64,000 nt of DNA from Streptomyces sp. TN58 (GTDB lineage Bacteria > Actinomycetota > Actinomycetes > Streptomycetales > Streptomycetaceae): contig NZ_CP018870.1 in the NCBI RefSeq assembly GCF_001941845.1, positions 2,077,001 to 2,141,000 on the forward strand. Reading direction: 5' to 3'. Under the pieces are notes generated by a model. That model did no database searches, had not been told where the DNA came from, and was given only the letters and a program-made list of their open reading frames with translations. A program made the position numbers and the translations under genes. This document shows, in pieces, positions 1 to 8,796 of this stretch (the first letter of the stretch is position 1; each line of letters starts with the position of its first letter).

Positions 1-106
1 GGCCCGGGTCGGCGAACGGGTCGTCCGCCACTGCTACGCCACCGTGGTGGGCGTCGCCCTGCTCGCTCGGCAGGTGCTTCTCTTCGGGAATCTCTTGGCT
101 ACTCAT
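1..106 (-). CDS. qcrA: Rieske iron-sulfur subunit QcrA of the cytochrome bc1 complex, N-terminal fragment
   Basis: Only the first 35 codons lie in the window; the gene runs off its left edge. The peptide begins MSSQEIPEEKHLPSEQG and matches what I recall of actinobacterial Rieske subunits, which carry a long cytoplasmic extension before three membrane segments; the Rieske centre itself is outside the window. The ATG overlaps the stop of qcrC in an ATGA junction (103-106), so the two are translationally coupled. The identification rests on the N-terminus plus its place directly downstream of qcrC. Confidence 0.85.
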   Translation of the reverse strand, partial: MSSQEIPEEKHLPSEQGDAHHGGVAVADDPFADPG

Positions 107-912
107 GACTTCTTGGCCTTAGCGGTGTGGGCCGCGACCCAGACGGCGACAGCGATCAGCGCACCCAGAGCGAAGATCCAGCCGAACAGACCCTCGGAGA
201 CGGGGCCGAGGCCGCCGAGCTTGAGACCACCGGGGTTGGTCGACTTCTCACCGTTCACGTTCTGGAGGTACGCGATGATGTCCTTCTTCTGCTTCTCCGG
301 CATGGTGCTGTCGGGGAAGGAGGGCATGTTCTGCGGGCCGGTCTGCATGGCCTCGTAGATGTGCTTCGGCGAGACGTCCTCAAGGTTGGGGGCGTACTTG
401 CCGTTGGTCAGCGCGCCGCCTTCACCGGTGAAGTTGTGGCACTGCGCGCAGTTGTTGCGGAACAGCTCACCACCGTTGGCGATGTCGGCGTCGGCCGGGT
501 CGTACTGCTTCTCGGTCGGCGTGATCGGGCCGGCGCCGAGGGAGGCGATGTACGCGGCCAGCTGGTCGATCTGCGCCTGGGTGTAGATGACCGGCTTCTT
601 CGGCACCTGGGCGCCGGGCTGCTGGGCGGGCATGCGGCCCGTGCTCACCTGGAAGTCGACGGCCGCGGAGCCGACGCCGACCAGGCTCGGGCCGTCAGAG
701 GAACCCTGACCGCCGGTTCCGTGGCAGCTTGCGCAACCCACGGCGTAGAGCTTCTTGCCCTCCTCGATGGCGAGGGACTGGGCGGTTTCATCGGCCTGCG
801 CCTTGCCCGCGGGAGCAAAGGCGGCGTACAGCCCCCCAGTGGCCGCCAGCGCGAGGAGTAGAACGACGACCGCCGCCAGCGGATGGCGTCGTCGTGCGGA
901 GAGCTTTTTCAC
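103..912 (-). CDS. qcrC: Diheme cytochrome c subunit QcrC of the bc1 complex
   Basis: Membrane-bound c-type cytochrome that passes electrons from the Rieske/cytochrome b subunits to cytochrome aa3 oxidase in the actinobacterial bc1-aa3 supercomplex, which lacks a soluble cytochrome c. The 269-residue protein has an N-terminal membrane segment (about 11-32), two haem-attachment sites CASCH (60-64) and CAQCH (155-159), likely axial methionines in TGRMP (near 94) and QNMPSFP (near 196), and a C-terminal anchor (about 241-262). The start is GTG. It lies between ctaE (upstream) and qcrA (4-bp overlap), forming a qcr/ctaE operon. Confidence 0.95.
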   Translation of the reverse strand: MKKLSARRRHPLAAVVVLLLALAATGGLYAAFAPAGKAQADETAQSLAIEEGKKLYAVGCASCHGTGGQGSSDGPSLVGVGSAAVDFQVSTGRMPAQQPGAQVPKKPVIYTQAQIDQLAAYIASLGAGPITPTEKQYDPADADIANGGELFRNNCAQCHNFTGEGGALTNGKYAPNLEDVSPKHIYEAMQTGPQNMPSFPDSTMPEKQKKDIIAYLQNVNGEKSTNPGGLKLGGLGPVSEGLFGWIFALGALIAVAVWVAAHTAKAKKS

Positions 913-988
913 GGATTACCCCGGTGTCAGGATCTTCTGCGTCGGTGTGTCTGGATGGAGTGCCGGGTCGGACCCGGTGACGTGTTCG

Positions 989-1609
989 CTACTTGATCAG
1001 GTAGATCGTGGCGAAGAGGCCGATCCAGACGACATCGACGAAGTGCCAGTAGTAGGACACGACGATGGCCGACGTGGCCTGTTCGTGGGTGAACCTCTTG
1101 GCCGCGTACGTCCGGCCGAGGACCAGCAGGAAGGCGATGAGACCGCCCGTCACGTGCAGACCGTGGAAGCCGGTGGTCAGGTAGAAGACCGAGCCGTACG
1201 GACCGGACGAGAGGCTCATGCCCTCGTGCTTGACCAGCTCGGTGTACTCGAACACCTGGCCGCCAATGAAGATCGCACCCATGACGAACGTGATGATGAA
1301 CCACGTCCGGAGCTTCTTCACGTCACCGCGCTCGGCGGCGAAGACGCCGAGCTGGCAGGTGAGGGAGGAAAGCACCAGGATCGTGGTGTTCGTCGCCGAG
1401 AAGGGCAGGTTCAAGGCCGAGGCCTGCTCTGTCCAGTACTCGGGACCCGTCACGGATCGCAGGGTGAAGTACATCGCGAAGAGGGCCGCGAAGAACATCA
1501 GCTCGGAACTCAACCAGATGATGGTTCCGACGCTGACGAGGTTCGGCCGGTTGACCGTCGGGTGCGCGTGCCCGGTATCTACTGTCGTTGCTGTCGCCAC
1601 GACCGACAT
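989..1609 (-). CDS. ctaE: Cytochrome c oxidase subunit III (aa3 type)
   Basis: Five-helix subunit III of the aa3 terminal oxidase. Family hallmarks are visible: SELMFF (about 35-40), the [11 protein letters not shown] segment (about 145-155) and [10 protein letters not shown] near the C-terminus. At 206 residues it has the usual length for the short actinobacterial CtaE. It is followed after 76 bp by qcrC, so it is probably co-transcribed with the bc1 genes rather than with ctaCDF, which lies 2.4 kb away. The ATG sits inside a perfect 10-bp-arm palindrome (1600-1620), and the nearest purine-rich stretches lie upstream of its left arm. Confidence 0.95.
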   Translation of the reverse strand: MSVVATATTVDTGHAHPTVNRPNLVSVGTIIWLSSELMFFAALFAMYFTLRSVTGPEYWTEQASALNLPFSATNTTILVLSSLTCQLGVFAAERGDVKKLRTWFIITFVMGAIFIGGQVFEYTELVKHEGMSLSSGPYGSVFYLTTGFHGLHVTGGLIAFLLVLGRTYAAKRFTHEQATSAIVVSYYWHFVDVVWIGLFATIYLIK

Positions 1610-1620
1610 TATGTCGGTCG
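1600..1620 (-). promoter_or_regulatory. Perfect palindrome spanning the ctaE start codon
   Basis: The arms are CGACCGACAT (1600-1609) and ATGTCGGTCG (1611-1620) around one central base. On the coding strand the right arm begins with the ATG of ctaE. It could be a protein operator or an mRNA hairpin that hides the start codon. Purine-rich candidate ribosome sites lie outside the hairpin, 13-20 nt from the ATG. The role is inferred; the symmetry is directly visible. Confidence 0.6.
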
Positions 1621-1808
1621 CTTATCCCGCCCTCACCCCGGGGGGTGCCGTTCGGAGTGTCAGGGGCGTGTGCAAGGCCCGAACGGCCCATCAGATCACC
1701 TCTCCGAACGGCCTCGCGCACATGTCCGAACCGATGTTGACGGAGCGGCGGGAGGAGTAGCATCCCGCGCAACATCAACGTGATTCATGGGACACGTGGA
1801 GGATCGAT

Positions 1809-2213
1809 ATGCGGGCGACTGCGCGGGTTCTGGTCTACAGCGACGACGCGGGCACCCGGGAGCAGGTGAGACTGGCGGCGGGCCGCCGCCCGGCCGCGGA
1901 TCTGCCGCCGGTGGAGTTCCTGGAGTGCGCGACCCTGCCGGCGGTCCTGTCGGAGCTGGACGCGGGCGGCGTCGACGTGTGCGTGCTGGACGGCGAGGCG
2001 GTTCCGGCCGGGGGCATGGGTGTGTGCCGGCAGATCAAGGACGAGATCTTCCGGTGTCCCCCGGTGCTGCTGCTGATGGGGCGCCCGCAGGACGCCTGGC
2101 TGGCCACGTGGAGCCGCGCCGACGCCGCTGTGACCCTTCCGGTGGATCCGGTGGAGTTCGCGGACGCCCTGGCGGCCCTGCTGCGCGCCCGGCTGTCCTC
2201 CTCGGCGGCCTGA
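1809..2213 (+). CDS. Atypical response-regulator receiver domain protein
   Basis: A 134-residue single-domain protein with a receiver-like layout: N-terminal acidic pair in SDD (11-13) and an aspartate at the phosphoacceptor position (VCVLDG, Asp61). The usual Thr/Ser and Lys switch residues are not recognisable (LLLMGRP and VTLPVDP where hhhhT and K-P are expected), so it may be a pseudo-receiver that does not switch normally. There is no output domain. An ATG start follows a GGAGG-like site (1798-1803). It stands divergently from ctaE and converges on an L,D-transpeptidase gene, inside the cta/qcr respiratory cluster. Its partner is unknown. Confidence 0.8.
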   Translation: MRATARVLVYSDDAGTREQVRLAAGRRPAADLPPVEFLECATLPAVLSELDAGGVDVCVLDGEAVPAGGMGVCRQIKDEIFRCPPVLLLMGRPQDAWLATWSRADAAVTLPVDPVEFADALAALLRARLSSSAA

Positions 2214-2226
2214 CCGCCGCCCGCGG

Positions 2227-2257
2227 CAGGGCCCCCGGACCGGGTCCGGGGGCCCTG
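2227..2257. terminator. Hairpin terminator between convergent genes
   Basis: Perfect 15-bp inverted repeat CAGGGCCCCCGGACC / GGTCCGGGGGCCCTG around one base, between the convergent receiver-protein and L,D-transpeptidase genes. There is no U-run, as is usual in Streptomyces. Probably bidirectional. Confidence 0.75.
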
Positions 2258-2269
2258 TACGCCCGGGCT

Positions 2270-3514
2270 TCAGACGGTGGGCCTGAGGCGGGCCTGGTCG
2301 ATGTGGCTGCGGCCTTCCCGGGTGCCCTTGAGGAGGGCGCTGCCCTCGCGCCAGTCCTTCCAGTCCATGTTCCAGTCTCCGAACCCGTTGCCGAAGATGT
2401 CCATGTCGTCGCCGATGCTGTTGATCACTTCGACGATGTCGCCCTCGGTGATGTTCTCGTAGAACCAGGCGGCGTTGCCGGTGCTCATGCCGGTGCAGCC
2501 GTGGCTGACGTTCGCATATCCGTGGGAGCCGACGGACCACGGTGCGGCGTGGACGTATTCACCACTCCAGGTGACGCGTGTGGCGTAGTAGACGGGCAGG
2601 TTGTAGTACTCGCTGCCGCCGATGCCGACGGTGTCCCCGCGCATCTGTACGTAGTACTGCTTCCCCAGCACCACCTTGATGCCGTTGCGGGTGGAGAACC
2701 CGGGCTTGCCGGTGGTGACCGGGATGGAATTGATCACTTCGCCGTTGCGCTTGAAGGTGAGCCAGTGCGAGGCGGCGTCGGTGGTGACCTCGACGCGGTC
2801 GCCGATCTCCAGCTTCAGCGGCTTGGCGGCGGCTCCGTGGAGCTCGTCGGTGATCTTGATGCCCTCCAGGTTGCTCCGTACGGAGACGGTGGTGTTGGCG
2901 GGCCAGTAGTCCTTCGGGCGGTAGTGCAGGTTCTTGTCGTCGACCCAGTGCCATGCGCCCTCGACCCCGGGCGGGATGTCGACGACCAGACCGCGCTCGA
3001 CGACGGCGCGGGCGGCCTTGTCCTTGACGGGCTCGTTGAGTTCGGCGGTGATGGGCTGTCCGACGCCGTACTTGCCCTCCTCCGGGCCGAATTCGACCTT
3101 CAGGACCCCTTTGGACGGTGTGGTGTCGAAGGCCATCGTGCGCCGGCCTGGCGTGCCCCGTTCGTCCTCCGTGCTCACGGTGACGGTGTAGCGGACGCCT
3201 GCGGCCATGGGGGCGGTGCTGTGCCAGCGGTCCCCCTTCGCGCTGAGTTCGCCCGCCAGGCGGCGGCCGCGGGTGTCGACGGCCATGACGTCGGTGATCC
3301 GGCTGCCCTTGGCCTTGGCGGTGATCTCCAGGGGCCGGTTGGGGTCGACGGGGCGGCTGCCTGCGGTCTGGTTGAAGGCGACCTGATCGCCCGCGTCGAC
3401 CGGGCGGGCTGACAGCGGGTTGTCGCCGGACCCGCATGCGGTGGCGCCGGCCCCGAGGGACGCGACCAGCAGGGAGCAGCTGAGTACCGTCCAAAGACGC
3501 GGTGAGTGCTTCAT
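2270..3514 (-). CDS. L,D-transpeptidase lipoprotein (YkuD domain, Ig-like repeats)
   Basis: Cell-wall enzyme forming 3-3 cross-links in peptidoglycan. The protein (414 residues from the ATG at 3514) starts with a lipoprotein signal ending in GATAC (lipid Cys about 27), followed by two Ig-like domains typical of actinobacterial Ldt proteins, then a YkuD catalytic domain with SHGCTGMS containing the nucleophilic cysteine and its histidine. A TTG nine codons upstream (3541) is in frame but adds a non-signal-like extension, so ATG is preferred. It sits alone between the ctaF hairpin and the receiver gene; the same association with cta genes is, as I recall, conserved in streptomycetes. Confidence 0.92.
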   Translation of the reverse strand: MKHSPRLWTVLSCSLLVASLGAGATACGSGDNPLSARPVDAGDQVAFNQTAGSRPVDPNRPLEITAKAKGSRITDVMAVDTRGRRLAGELSAKGDRWHSTAPMAAGVRYTVTVSTEDERGTPGRRTMAFDTTPSKGVLKVEFGPEEGKYGVGQPITAELNEPVKDKAARAVVERGLVVDIPPGVEGAWHWVDDKNLHYRPKDYWPANTTVSVRSNLEGIKITDELHGAAAKPLKLEIGDRVEVTTDAASHWLTFKRNGEVINSIPVTTGKPGFSTRNGIKVVLGKQYYVQMRGDTVGIGGSEYYNLPVYYATRVTWSGEYVHAAPWSVGSHGYANVSHGCTGMSTGNAAWFYENITEGDIVEVINSIGDDMDIFGNGFGDWNMDWKDWREGSALLKGTREGRSHIDQARLRPTV

Positions 3515-3569
3515 GAGGCCAACGCTATGAAGATATGACAATTACGGCGCGCGGGGTGACTGCAAACGA

Positions 3570-3605
3570 GGGGCCCGGACTCCTCCGAAGAGGTGTCCGG
3601 GCCCC
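3570..3605 (-). terminator. Terminator of the ctaCDF operon
   Basis: Inverted repeat GGGGCCCGGAC (3570-3580) / GTCCGGGCCCC (3595-3605) with an inner CCTC/GAGG stem closed by a CGAA loop. It lies 43 bp downstream of ctaF and upstream of the L,D-transpeptidase promoter. Confidence 0.75.
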
Positions 3606-3647
3606 ACGTGGTGCGCGGCCGGGGCCGCGCGGGTACCGCTTGTGTGC

Positions 3648-4046
3648 CTACTGGTTCGCGTTCTCACCGCGGTAGTACTCGTACACCCAGCCCCACAGGC
3701 CGATCAGGATGATCGGGGCCGAGAAGTACATGAGCCACCAGCCGAAGATGACGCCCATGAAGGCGAGCGCACCGCCGATGCCGAGCGAGAGCGGCTGCCA
3801 GCTGTGCGGGGAGAAGAACCCCAGCTCGCCCGCCTCGTCGGCGACGTCGGCCTCCAGGTTGTCCTGGGCCATCTCGTCCACGCGCTTGGCCGTGAAGGCC
3901 AGGTAGTAGCCGATCATGACGCTCAGGCCGAAGGCCAGGAAGAGCGCGGTGGTTCCGACGGGCTCCTTCGACCACACGCCGTACACGACGGCCATGATCA
4001 GGATGAAGAGGGAGAGCCAGAGGAACATCTTGCCCTGGATCTTCAC
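3648..4046 (-). CDS. ctaF: Cytochrome c oxidase subunit IV (actinobacterial type)
   Basis: Small accessory subunit of the aa3 oxidase specific to actinobacteria. The 132-residue protein has an N-terminal hairpin of two membrane segments (about 6-24 and 32-52), an acidic cytoplasmic loop, and two further membrane segments before the [10 protein letters not shown]-terminus. The GTG start overlaps the ctaD stop (GTGA, 4043-4046), so it is the last gene of ctaC-ctaD-ctaF. Confidence 0.93.
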   Translation of the reverse strand: MKIQGKMFLWLSLFILIMAVVYGVWSKEPVGTTALFLAFGLSVMIGYYLAFTAKRVDEMAQDNLEADVADEAGELGFFSPHSWQPLSLGIGGALAFMGVIFGWWLMYFSAPIILIGLWGWVYEYYRGENANQ

Positions 4047-5773
4047 TTGCCGGCCTCCTTGCCACCGGTGACGGCCGCCTTGGCGCCGTGGTCCTCAAGG
4101 TGGTCGAGCGCCGCGATCTCCGGGTGGTGGAGGTCGAAGGCGGGCGACTCGCTACGGATGCGCGGCAGCGTGAGGAAGTTGTGCCGCGGCGGCGGGCAGG
4201 ACGTCGCCCATTCGAGCGAACGGCCGTAGCCCCACGGGTCGTCGACCTCGATCTTCTTGCCGTACTTGGCCGTCTTCCAGACGTTGTACATGAACGGCAG
4301 CATCGACAGGCCCAGCACGAAGGAGCTGATCGTGGAGATCGTGTTCAGCGTGGTGAAGCCGTCGGCCGCGAGGTAGTCCGCGTAACGACGCGGCATGCCC
4401 TCGGCGCCCAGCCAGTGCTGCACCAGGAAGGTGCCGTGGAAGCCGATGAACAGCGTCCAGAAGGTGATCTTGCCCAGACGCTCGTCCAGCATCTTGCCCG
4501 TGAACTTCGGCCACCAGAAGTGGAAGCCGGCGAACATCGCGAACACCACGGTGCCGAAGACGACGTAGTGGAAGTGCGCGACGACGAAGTACGAGTCGGA
4601 GACGTGGAAGTCCATCGGGGGCGAGGCCAGGATGACGCCGGTCAGACCACCGAAGGTGAAGGTGACCAGGAAGCCGATCGTCCAGAGCATCGGGGTCTCG
4701 AAGGACAGCGAGCCCTTCCACATGGTGCCGATCCAGTTGAAGAACTTCACACCGGTCGGTACCGCGATCAGGAAGGTCATGAAGGAGAAGAAGGGCAGCA
4801 GCACACCGCCGGTGACGTACATGTGGTGGGCCCACACGGTCACCGAGAGGCCGGCGATCGCGATCGTCGCGGCGATCAGGCCGATGTAACCGAACATCGG
4901 CTTGCGCGAGAAGACCGGGATGATCTCGGAGACGATGCCGAAGAACGGCAGCGCGATGATGTACACCTCTGGGTGTCCGAAGAACCAGAAGAGGTGCTGC
5001 CACAGCAGGGCGCCACCGTTGGCGGCGTCGAAGATGTGCGAGCCGAACTTGCGGTCGGCCTCCAGCGCGAAGAGCGCGGCGGCCAGCACCGGGAAGGCGA
5101 GCAGGACCAGGACACCGGTCAGCAGCACGTTCCAGGTGAAGATCGGCATGCGGAACATCGTCATGCCCGGAGCGCGCATGCAGATGATCGTGGTGATGAA
5201 GTTGACCGAGCCGAGGATCGTGCCGAAGCCGGAGAAGGCCAGACCCATGATCCACATGTCGGCGCCGATGCCCGGCGAGCGGACCGCGTCCGACAGCGGG
5301 GAGTAGGCGAACCAGCCGAAGTCGGCGGCGCCGTTCGGCGTCACGAAGCCGGCCACCGCGATGGTCGAGCCGAAGAGGTACAGCCAGTACGCGAACATGT
5401 TCAGCCGCGGGAACGCCACGTCGGGCGCGCCGATCTGCAGCGGCATGATCCAGTTGGCGAAGCCCGCGAACAGCGGGGTGGCGAACATCAGCAGCATGAT
5501 CGTGCCATGCATGGTGAACGCCTGGTTGAACTGCTCGTTCGACATGATCTGCGTGCCCGGACGGGCCAGCTCGGCACGCATGAAGAGCGCGAGCAGACCG
5601 CCGATGAGGAAGAACACGAACGAGGTGACCAGGTACATCGTGCCGATGGTCTTGTGGTCGGTGGTGGTGAGCCACTTCACGACCACGTTGCCCGGCTGCT
5701 TGCGCCGCACCGGCAGCTCGTTCTCGTACGAGTCGGCTGCGGCGGCACCCTGGGATTCGTTGAGGATGCTCAC
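4043..5773 (-). CDS. ctaD: Cytochrome c oxidase subunit I (aa3 type)
   Basis: Catalytic subunit with haem a and the haem a3/CuB oxygen-reducing centre. All ligand motifs are present: the haem a His in [10 protein letters not shown], the CuB His-Tyr pair in [10 protein letters not shown], the His-His pair in AHHMYVTG, and the haem a3/haem a histidines in [11 protein letters not shown]. The open frame extends further upstream, but the GTG at 5773 is chosen because it overlaps the ctaC stop (GTGA, 5770-5773) and gives the normal 576-residue protein starting MSILNESQG. The twelve-helix core is complete. Confidence 0.96.
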   Translation of the reverse strand: MSILNESQGAAAADSYENELPVRRKQPGNVVVKWLTTTDHKTIGTMYLVTSFVFFLIGGLLALFMRAELARPGTQIMSNEQFNQAFTMHGTIMLLMFATPLFAGFANWIMPLQIGAPDVAFPRLNMFAYWLYLFGSTIAVAGFVTPNGAADFGWFAYSPLSDAVRSPGIGADMWIMGLAFSGFGTILGSVNFITTIICMRAPGMTMFRMPIFTWNVLLTGVLVLLAFPVLAAALFALEADRKFGSHIFDAANGGALLWQHLFWFFGHPEVYIIALPFFGIVSEIIPVFSRKPMFGYIGLIAATIAIAGLSVTVWAHHMYVTGGVLLPFFSFMTFLIAVPTGVKFFNWIGTMWKGSLSFETPMLWTIGFLVTFTFGGLTGVILASPPMDFHVSDSYFVVAHFHYVVFGTVVFAMFAGFHFWWPKFTGKMLDERLGKITFWTLFIGFHGTFLVQHWLGAEGMPRRYADYLAADGFTTLNTISTISSFVLGLSMLPFMYNVWKTAKYGKKIEVDDPWGYGRSLEWATSCPPPRHNFLTLPRIRSESPAFDLHHPEIAALDHLEDHGAKAAVTGGKEAGK

Positions 5774-6744
5774 AGTTTGTTCACTTCCGCATTCCGGGCC
5801 GGGTCGGTCTGCTGGATGCCGGCGGGGAGGAAGCCGGTCTGACCCTTCTCCGCCAGCTCCTTCAGGTACGCCTTGTACGCCTCGGGGGAGACGACCTTGA
5901 CGTTGAAGAGCATCCGGGAGTGGTCGACGCCGCAGAGCTCGGCGCACTTGCCCATGAAGGTGCCCTCTTGGCTCGGGACGACCTCGAAGACGTTGGTGTG
6001 GCCCGGGATGACGTCCTGCTTGAACAGGAAGGGGACCACCCAGAAGGAGTGGATGACGTCGTTGGACGACAGGATGAAGCGGACCTTCTCACCCTTGGGG
6101 AGGACCAGGGTCGGACCCGGGTTGCCCGTCTGCGGGTTCCGGTCGCTCGGGACGCCCTTCTCGTAGACGCCCTCGGCGCCCGCCGGGAAGTCCTTGGTGA
6201 AGCGGTCCGGGATGGAGGCGAGCTCCTTGGGAACCGCTCCGGCCTTCGGGGTCGCCGCGTCGCCGTCGACGTTCTCGATGTAGTTGAAGCCCCAGCTCCA
6301 CTGGAAGCCGATCACGTTGATCGTGTGCGCCGGCTTCGGGGTGAGGGCGAGGAGCTTCGACTCGTCACGCGCGGTGAAGTAGAAGAGCACCGAGACGATG
6401 ATGAGCGGGACCACGGTGTACAGCGCCTCGATGGGCATGTTGTACCGGGTCTGCGCGGGGACCTCGATCTTCGTCCGGCTGCGCCGGTGGAAGATGACGC
6501 TCCAGATGATCAGGCCCCACACCAGGATGCCCGTGACGAGCGCGGCCGCCCAGGATCCCTGCCACAGGGAGAGGATGCGCGGCGCCTCCTCGGTTACCGG
6601 GGTCGGCATTCCGAGGCGGGGAAAGTCTTTCCATGTATACGAGCAACCAGTGGCGGTCGCCAGGACCACGCCCGCAGTCAGCGCCTGCAGCAGCTTCCGC
6701 CGCATCGGGCGCCGCGGCGAGCGGTCGGAGCCGTAGGGACTCAC
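5770..6744 (-). CDS. ctaC: Cytochrome c oxidase subunit II
   Basis: Carries the binuclear CuA centre that accepts electrons from QcrC. The protein has a probable lipobox (TATGC, Cys about 34), two membrane helices (about 55-80 and 100-120) and a C-terminal cupredoxin domain with [12 protein letters not shown] plus the upstream His in DVIHSFW. The GTG at 6744 ([12 protein letters not shown]) is chosen over an upstream in-frame start because the extra 35 codons show no signal character. First gene of the ctaC-ctaD-ctaF operon; its promoter must lie in the 283-bp region shared with the divergent cysteine desulfurase gene. Confidence 0.95.
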   Translation of the reverse strand: MSPYGSDRSPRRPMRRKLLQALTAGVVLATATGCSYTWKDFPRLGMPTPVTEEAPRILSLWQGSWAAALVTGILVWGLIIWSVIFHRRSRTKIEVPAQTRYNMPIEALYTVVPLIIVSVLFYFTARDESKLLALTPKPAHTINVIGFQWSWGFNYIENVDGDAATPKAGAVPKELASIPDRFTKDFPAGAEGVYEKGVPSDRNPQTGNPGPTLVLPKGEKVRFILSSNDVIHSFWVVPFLFKQDVIPGHTNVFEVVPSQEGTFMGKCAELCGVDHSRMLFNVKVVSPEAYKAYLKELAEKGQTGFLPAGIQQTDPARNAEVNKL

Positions 6745-7027
6745 GTAGCGCCTTCCCGAGAGTCTCGGCCCGCGCGGCCGGCCGCGGCCGTGTTCGGGTC
6801 GGTCGCCGGCCCTGACGCAGGCAGGGGTTTGGATGTTTATGCGGACCAAACCCTACTGGACGCTATTTGGGGTCGCGCGGGGAGGGTGCCCAACGCGCCG
6901 CTACTGTCCCCGAAGGGATGGATCCGCCGTACGGGGGACGGTGGACAAGGCCCTGAACGGCGCGCTCCGGGGCGCATCTGACGCCCCCTGACCTCGAACG
7001 CGGCGGGGTCGGCGTTAGCGTGGCCGG

Positions 7028-8407
7028 ATGCCGTACTTCGACAGCGCGTCCGCCGCTCCCCTGCACCCCGTGGCCCGGCAGGCGTTGCAGGCCTCCCTGG
7101 ACGAGGGCTGGGCCGATCCGGCCCGGCTGTACCGGGAGGGCAGGCGCGCCCGGCTGCTGCTGGACGCCGCGCGGGAGGCCGCCGCGGAGGCGGTGGGATG
7201 CCGTGCCGACGAGCTCGCGTTCACTCCTTCGGGGACGCACGCTGTTCACGCGGGCGTCGCGGGCGTCCTCGCCGGGCGCCGGCGCGTCGGCGGCCATCTG
7301 GTCGTATCGGCGGTCGAACACAGTTCTGTACTCCACGCGGCGGCGGCGCACGAGGCGCACGGCGGAAGCGTCAGCGAGGTCCCGGTGGACCGGTTCGGCG
7401 CGGTGTCCGCCCCCGGGTACGCGGAAGCGCTGCTCCCGGCGACGGCCCTGGCCTGCCTGCAGTCGGCCAACCACGAGGTGGGCACGGTGCAGCCGGTGGC
7501 CGAGGTCGCCGAGGTGTGCGGGGCGGCCGGGGTGCCGCTGCTGGTGGACGCGGCGCAGTCGCTGGGCTGGGGTCCGGTGGAGGGCGCCTGGTCGGTCCTG
7601 GCGGCGAGTGCGCACAAATGGGGCGGCCCGCCCGGGGTGGGGCTGCTGGCGGTCCGCAAGGGGGTGCGCTACTCGCCCCAAGGCCCGGCGGACGAAAGGG
7701 AGTCGGGCCGCTCCCCCGGCTTCGTGAACCTTCCCGCGATCGTGGCGGCGGCGGCCTCGCTGCGGGCCGTACGGGCGGAGGCGGACGCTGAGGCGGCCCG
7801 GCTGCGGGTCCTGGTGGACCGGATCCGGCGGCGCGTGGTGCGGCTGGTCCCGGACGTGGAGGTGGTCGGCGACGCGGACCGGCGGCTGCCGCACCTGGTC
7901 ACCTTCTCCTGTCTGTACGTCGACGGGGAGGCACTGCTGCACGAGCTGGACCGGGCGGGCTTCTCGGTCTCCTCGGGCTCCTCCTGCACCAGCTCTACGC
8001 TGACCCCCAGTCACGTGCTGCGGGCGATGGGGGTGCTGTCGGAGGGGAACGTACGGGTCTCCCTGCCTCCGGGCACCCGCGCCGAGGAGGTCAACGCCTT
8101 CCTTGAGGTGCTGCCGGGTGCGGTGGCGGGCGTACGGGAGCGGCTCGGCGTGGCGGAGGCACCGGCGGCGGCTCCGGAGGCGGACTCCCTGGAGCTCGAC
8201 GCGCTCGGCCTGCGGTGCCCCCAGCCGGTGATCGAGCTGGCCCGGGCCATCACCCGGGTCCCGGTGGGCGGCACGGTGACCGTCCTGTCGGACGACGAGG
8301 TGGCGCGGCTGGACATCCCGGCGTGGTGCGCGATGCGGGGCCACGACTACCTGGGCGAGTCCCCCCGCCCCACCGGCACCGCCTACACGGTCCGCCGCCA
8401 GTCGTAA
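7028..8407 (+). CDS. Cysteine desulfurase fused to a C-terminal TusA-like sulfur carrier domain
   Basis: PLP enzyme (aminotransferase class V) predicted to remove sulfur from cysteine as an enzyme persulfide. Visible: the PLP lysine in SAHKWGG (about residue 198), the mobile-loop cysteine in SSGSSCTSSTL, and a C-terminal domain of about 75 residues beginning LDALGLRCPQPVIEL, which is the TusA signature with its acceptor cysteine. The fusion would pass sulfur directly from the desulfurase Cys to the TusA Cys. At 459 residues it is longer than a single-domain desulfurase (about 380-400) by the size of TusA. It is single-gene, divergent from ctaC. The final acceptor (Fe-S cluster, tRNA or cofactor) is not evident. 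Confidence 0.9.
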   Translation: MPYFDSASAAPLHPVARQALQASLDEGWADPARLYREGRRARLLLDAAREAAAEAVGCRADELAFTPSGTHAVHAGVAGVLAGRRRVGGHLVVSAVEHSSVLHAAAAHEAHGGSVSEVPVDRFGAVSAPGYAEALLPATALACLQSANHEVGTVQPVAEVAEVCGAAGVPLLVDAAQSLGWGPVEGAWSVLAASAHKWGGPPGVGLLAVRKGVRYSPQGPADERESGRSPGFVNLPAIVAAAASLRAVRAEADAEAARLRVLVDRIRRRVVRLVPDVEVVGDADRRLPHLVTFSCLYVDGEALLHELDRAGFSVSSGSSCTSSTLTPSHVLRAMGVLSEGNVRVSLPPGTRAEEVNAFLEVLPGAVAGVRERLGVAEAPAAAPEADSLELDALGLRCPQPVIELARAITRVPVGGTVTVLSDDEVARLDIPAWCAMRGHDYLGESPRPTGTAYTVRRQS

Positions 8408-8796
8408 CTCCCACACCCACCCGGCTGCACCGGCAACCCCAGCCTCGCCCGTTCCCGGCCCCGCCTCTTCCCGGCTGCGCCGGCAACAACTCCAGCCTCG
8501 CCCGTTCCCGGCCCCGCCTCTTCCCGGCTGCGCCGGCAACAAATCCAGCCTCGCCGGCGTTTGAGGCGCGGGTCCGGGCAGAGCCCGGTGCCCGGCGGAG
8601 CCGGGTTTCCTGGGGCGCCGCCCCAGACCCCGCGCCTCAAACGCCGGCGAGGCTGGACTTGCCGGCGCAGCCGGGAAGGGACCGGGCGCAGCCCCGGAAG
8701 GGGCCGGGCGCAGCCCCGGAAGGGGCCGGGCGCAGCCCGGGAAACGGAGAAAGGGCGGGGCGGGGAGAAAGAACCGCCCCGCCCCGGAAGGCGGCG
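8408..8796. repeat. Intergenic repeat cluster with tandem and palindromic repeats
   Basis: This 389-bp gap holds no gene. It contains two tandem copies of a 53-bp unit (8439-8544), the start of a third copy running into a large palindrome (8544-8657), and about two and a half copies of a 20-bp GC-rich unit (8685-8745). It separates the convergent cysteine desulfurase and adenosine kinase genes. Confidence 0.85.
8544..8657. repeat. Palindromic dispersed repeat, copy 1 (28-bp arms, three internal hairpins)
   Basis: Perfect 28-bp inverted arms (8544-8571 and 8630-8657) enclose three short hairpins: CCGGGC/GCCCGG (8574-8588), CCCGGC/GCCGGG (8591-8605) and TGGGGC/GCCCCA (8611-8625). Folded single-stranded it would give a cloverleaf. 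A second copy with reversed internal order is at 29467-29580. Confidence 0.9.

Noticed and set aside
4088..5842. 584-codon plus-strand frame opposite ctaD
   Set aside because: Arg/Glu/Asp/His-rich antisense shadow of ctaD without any domain.
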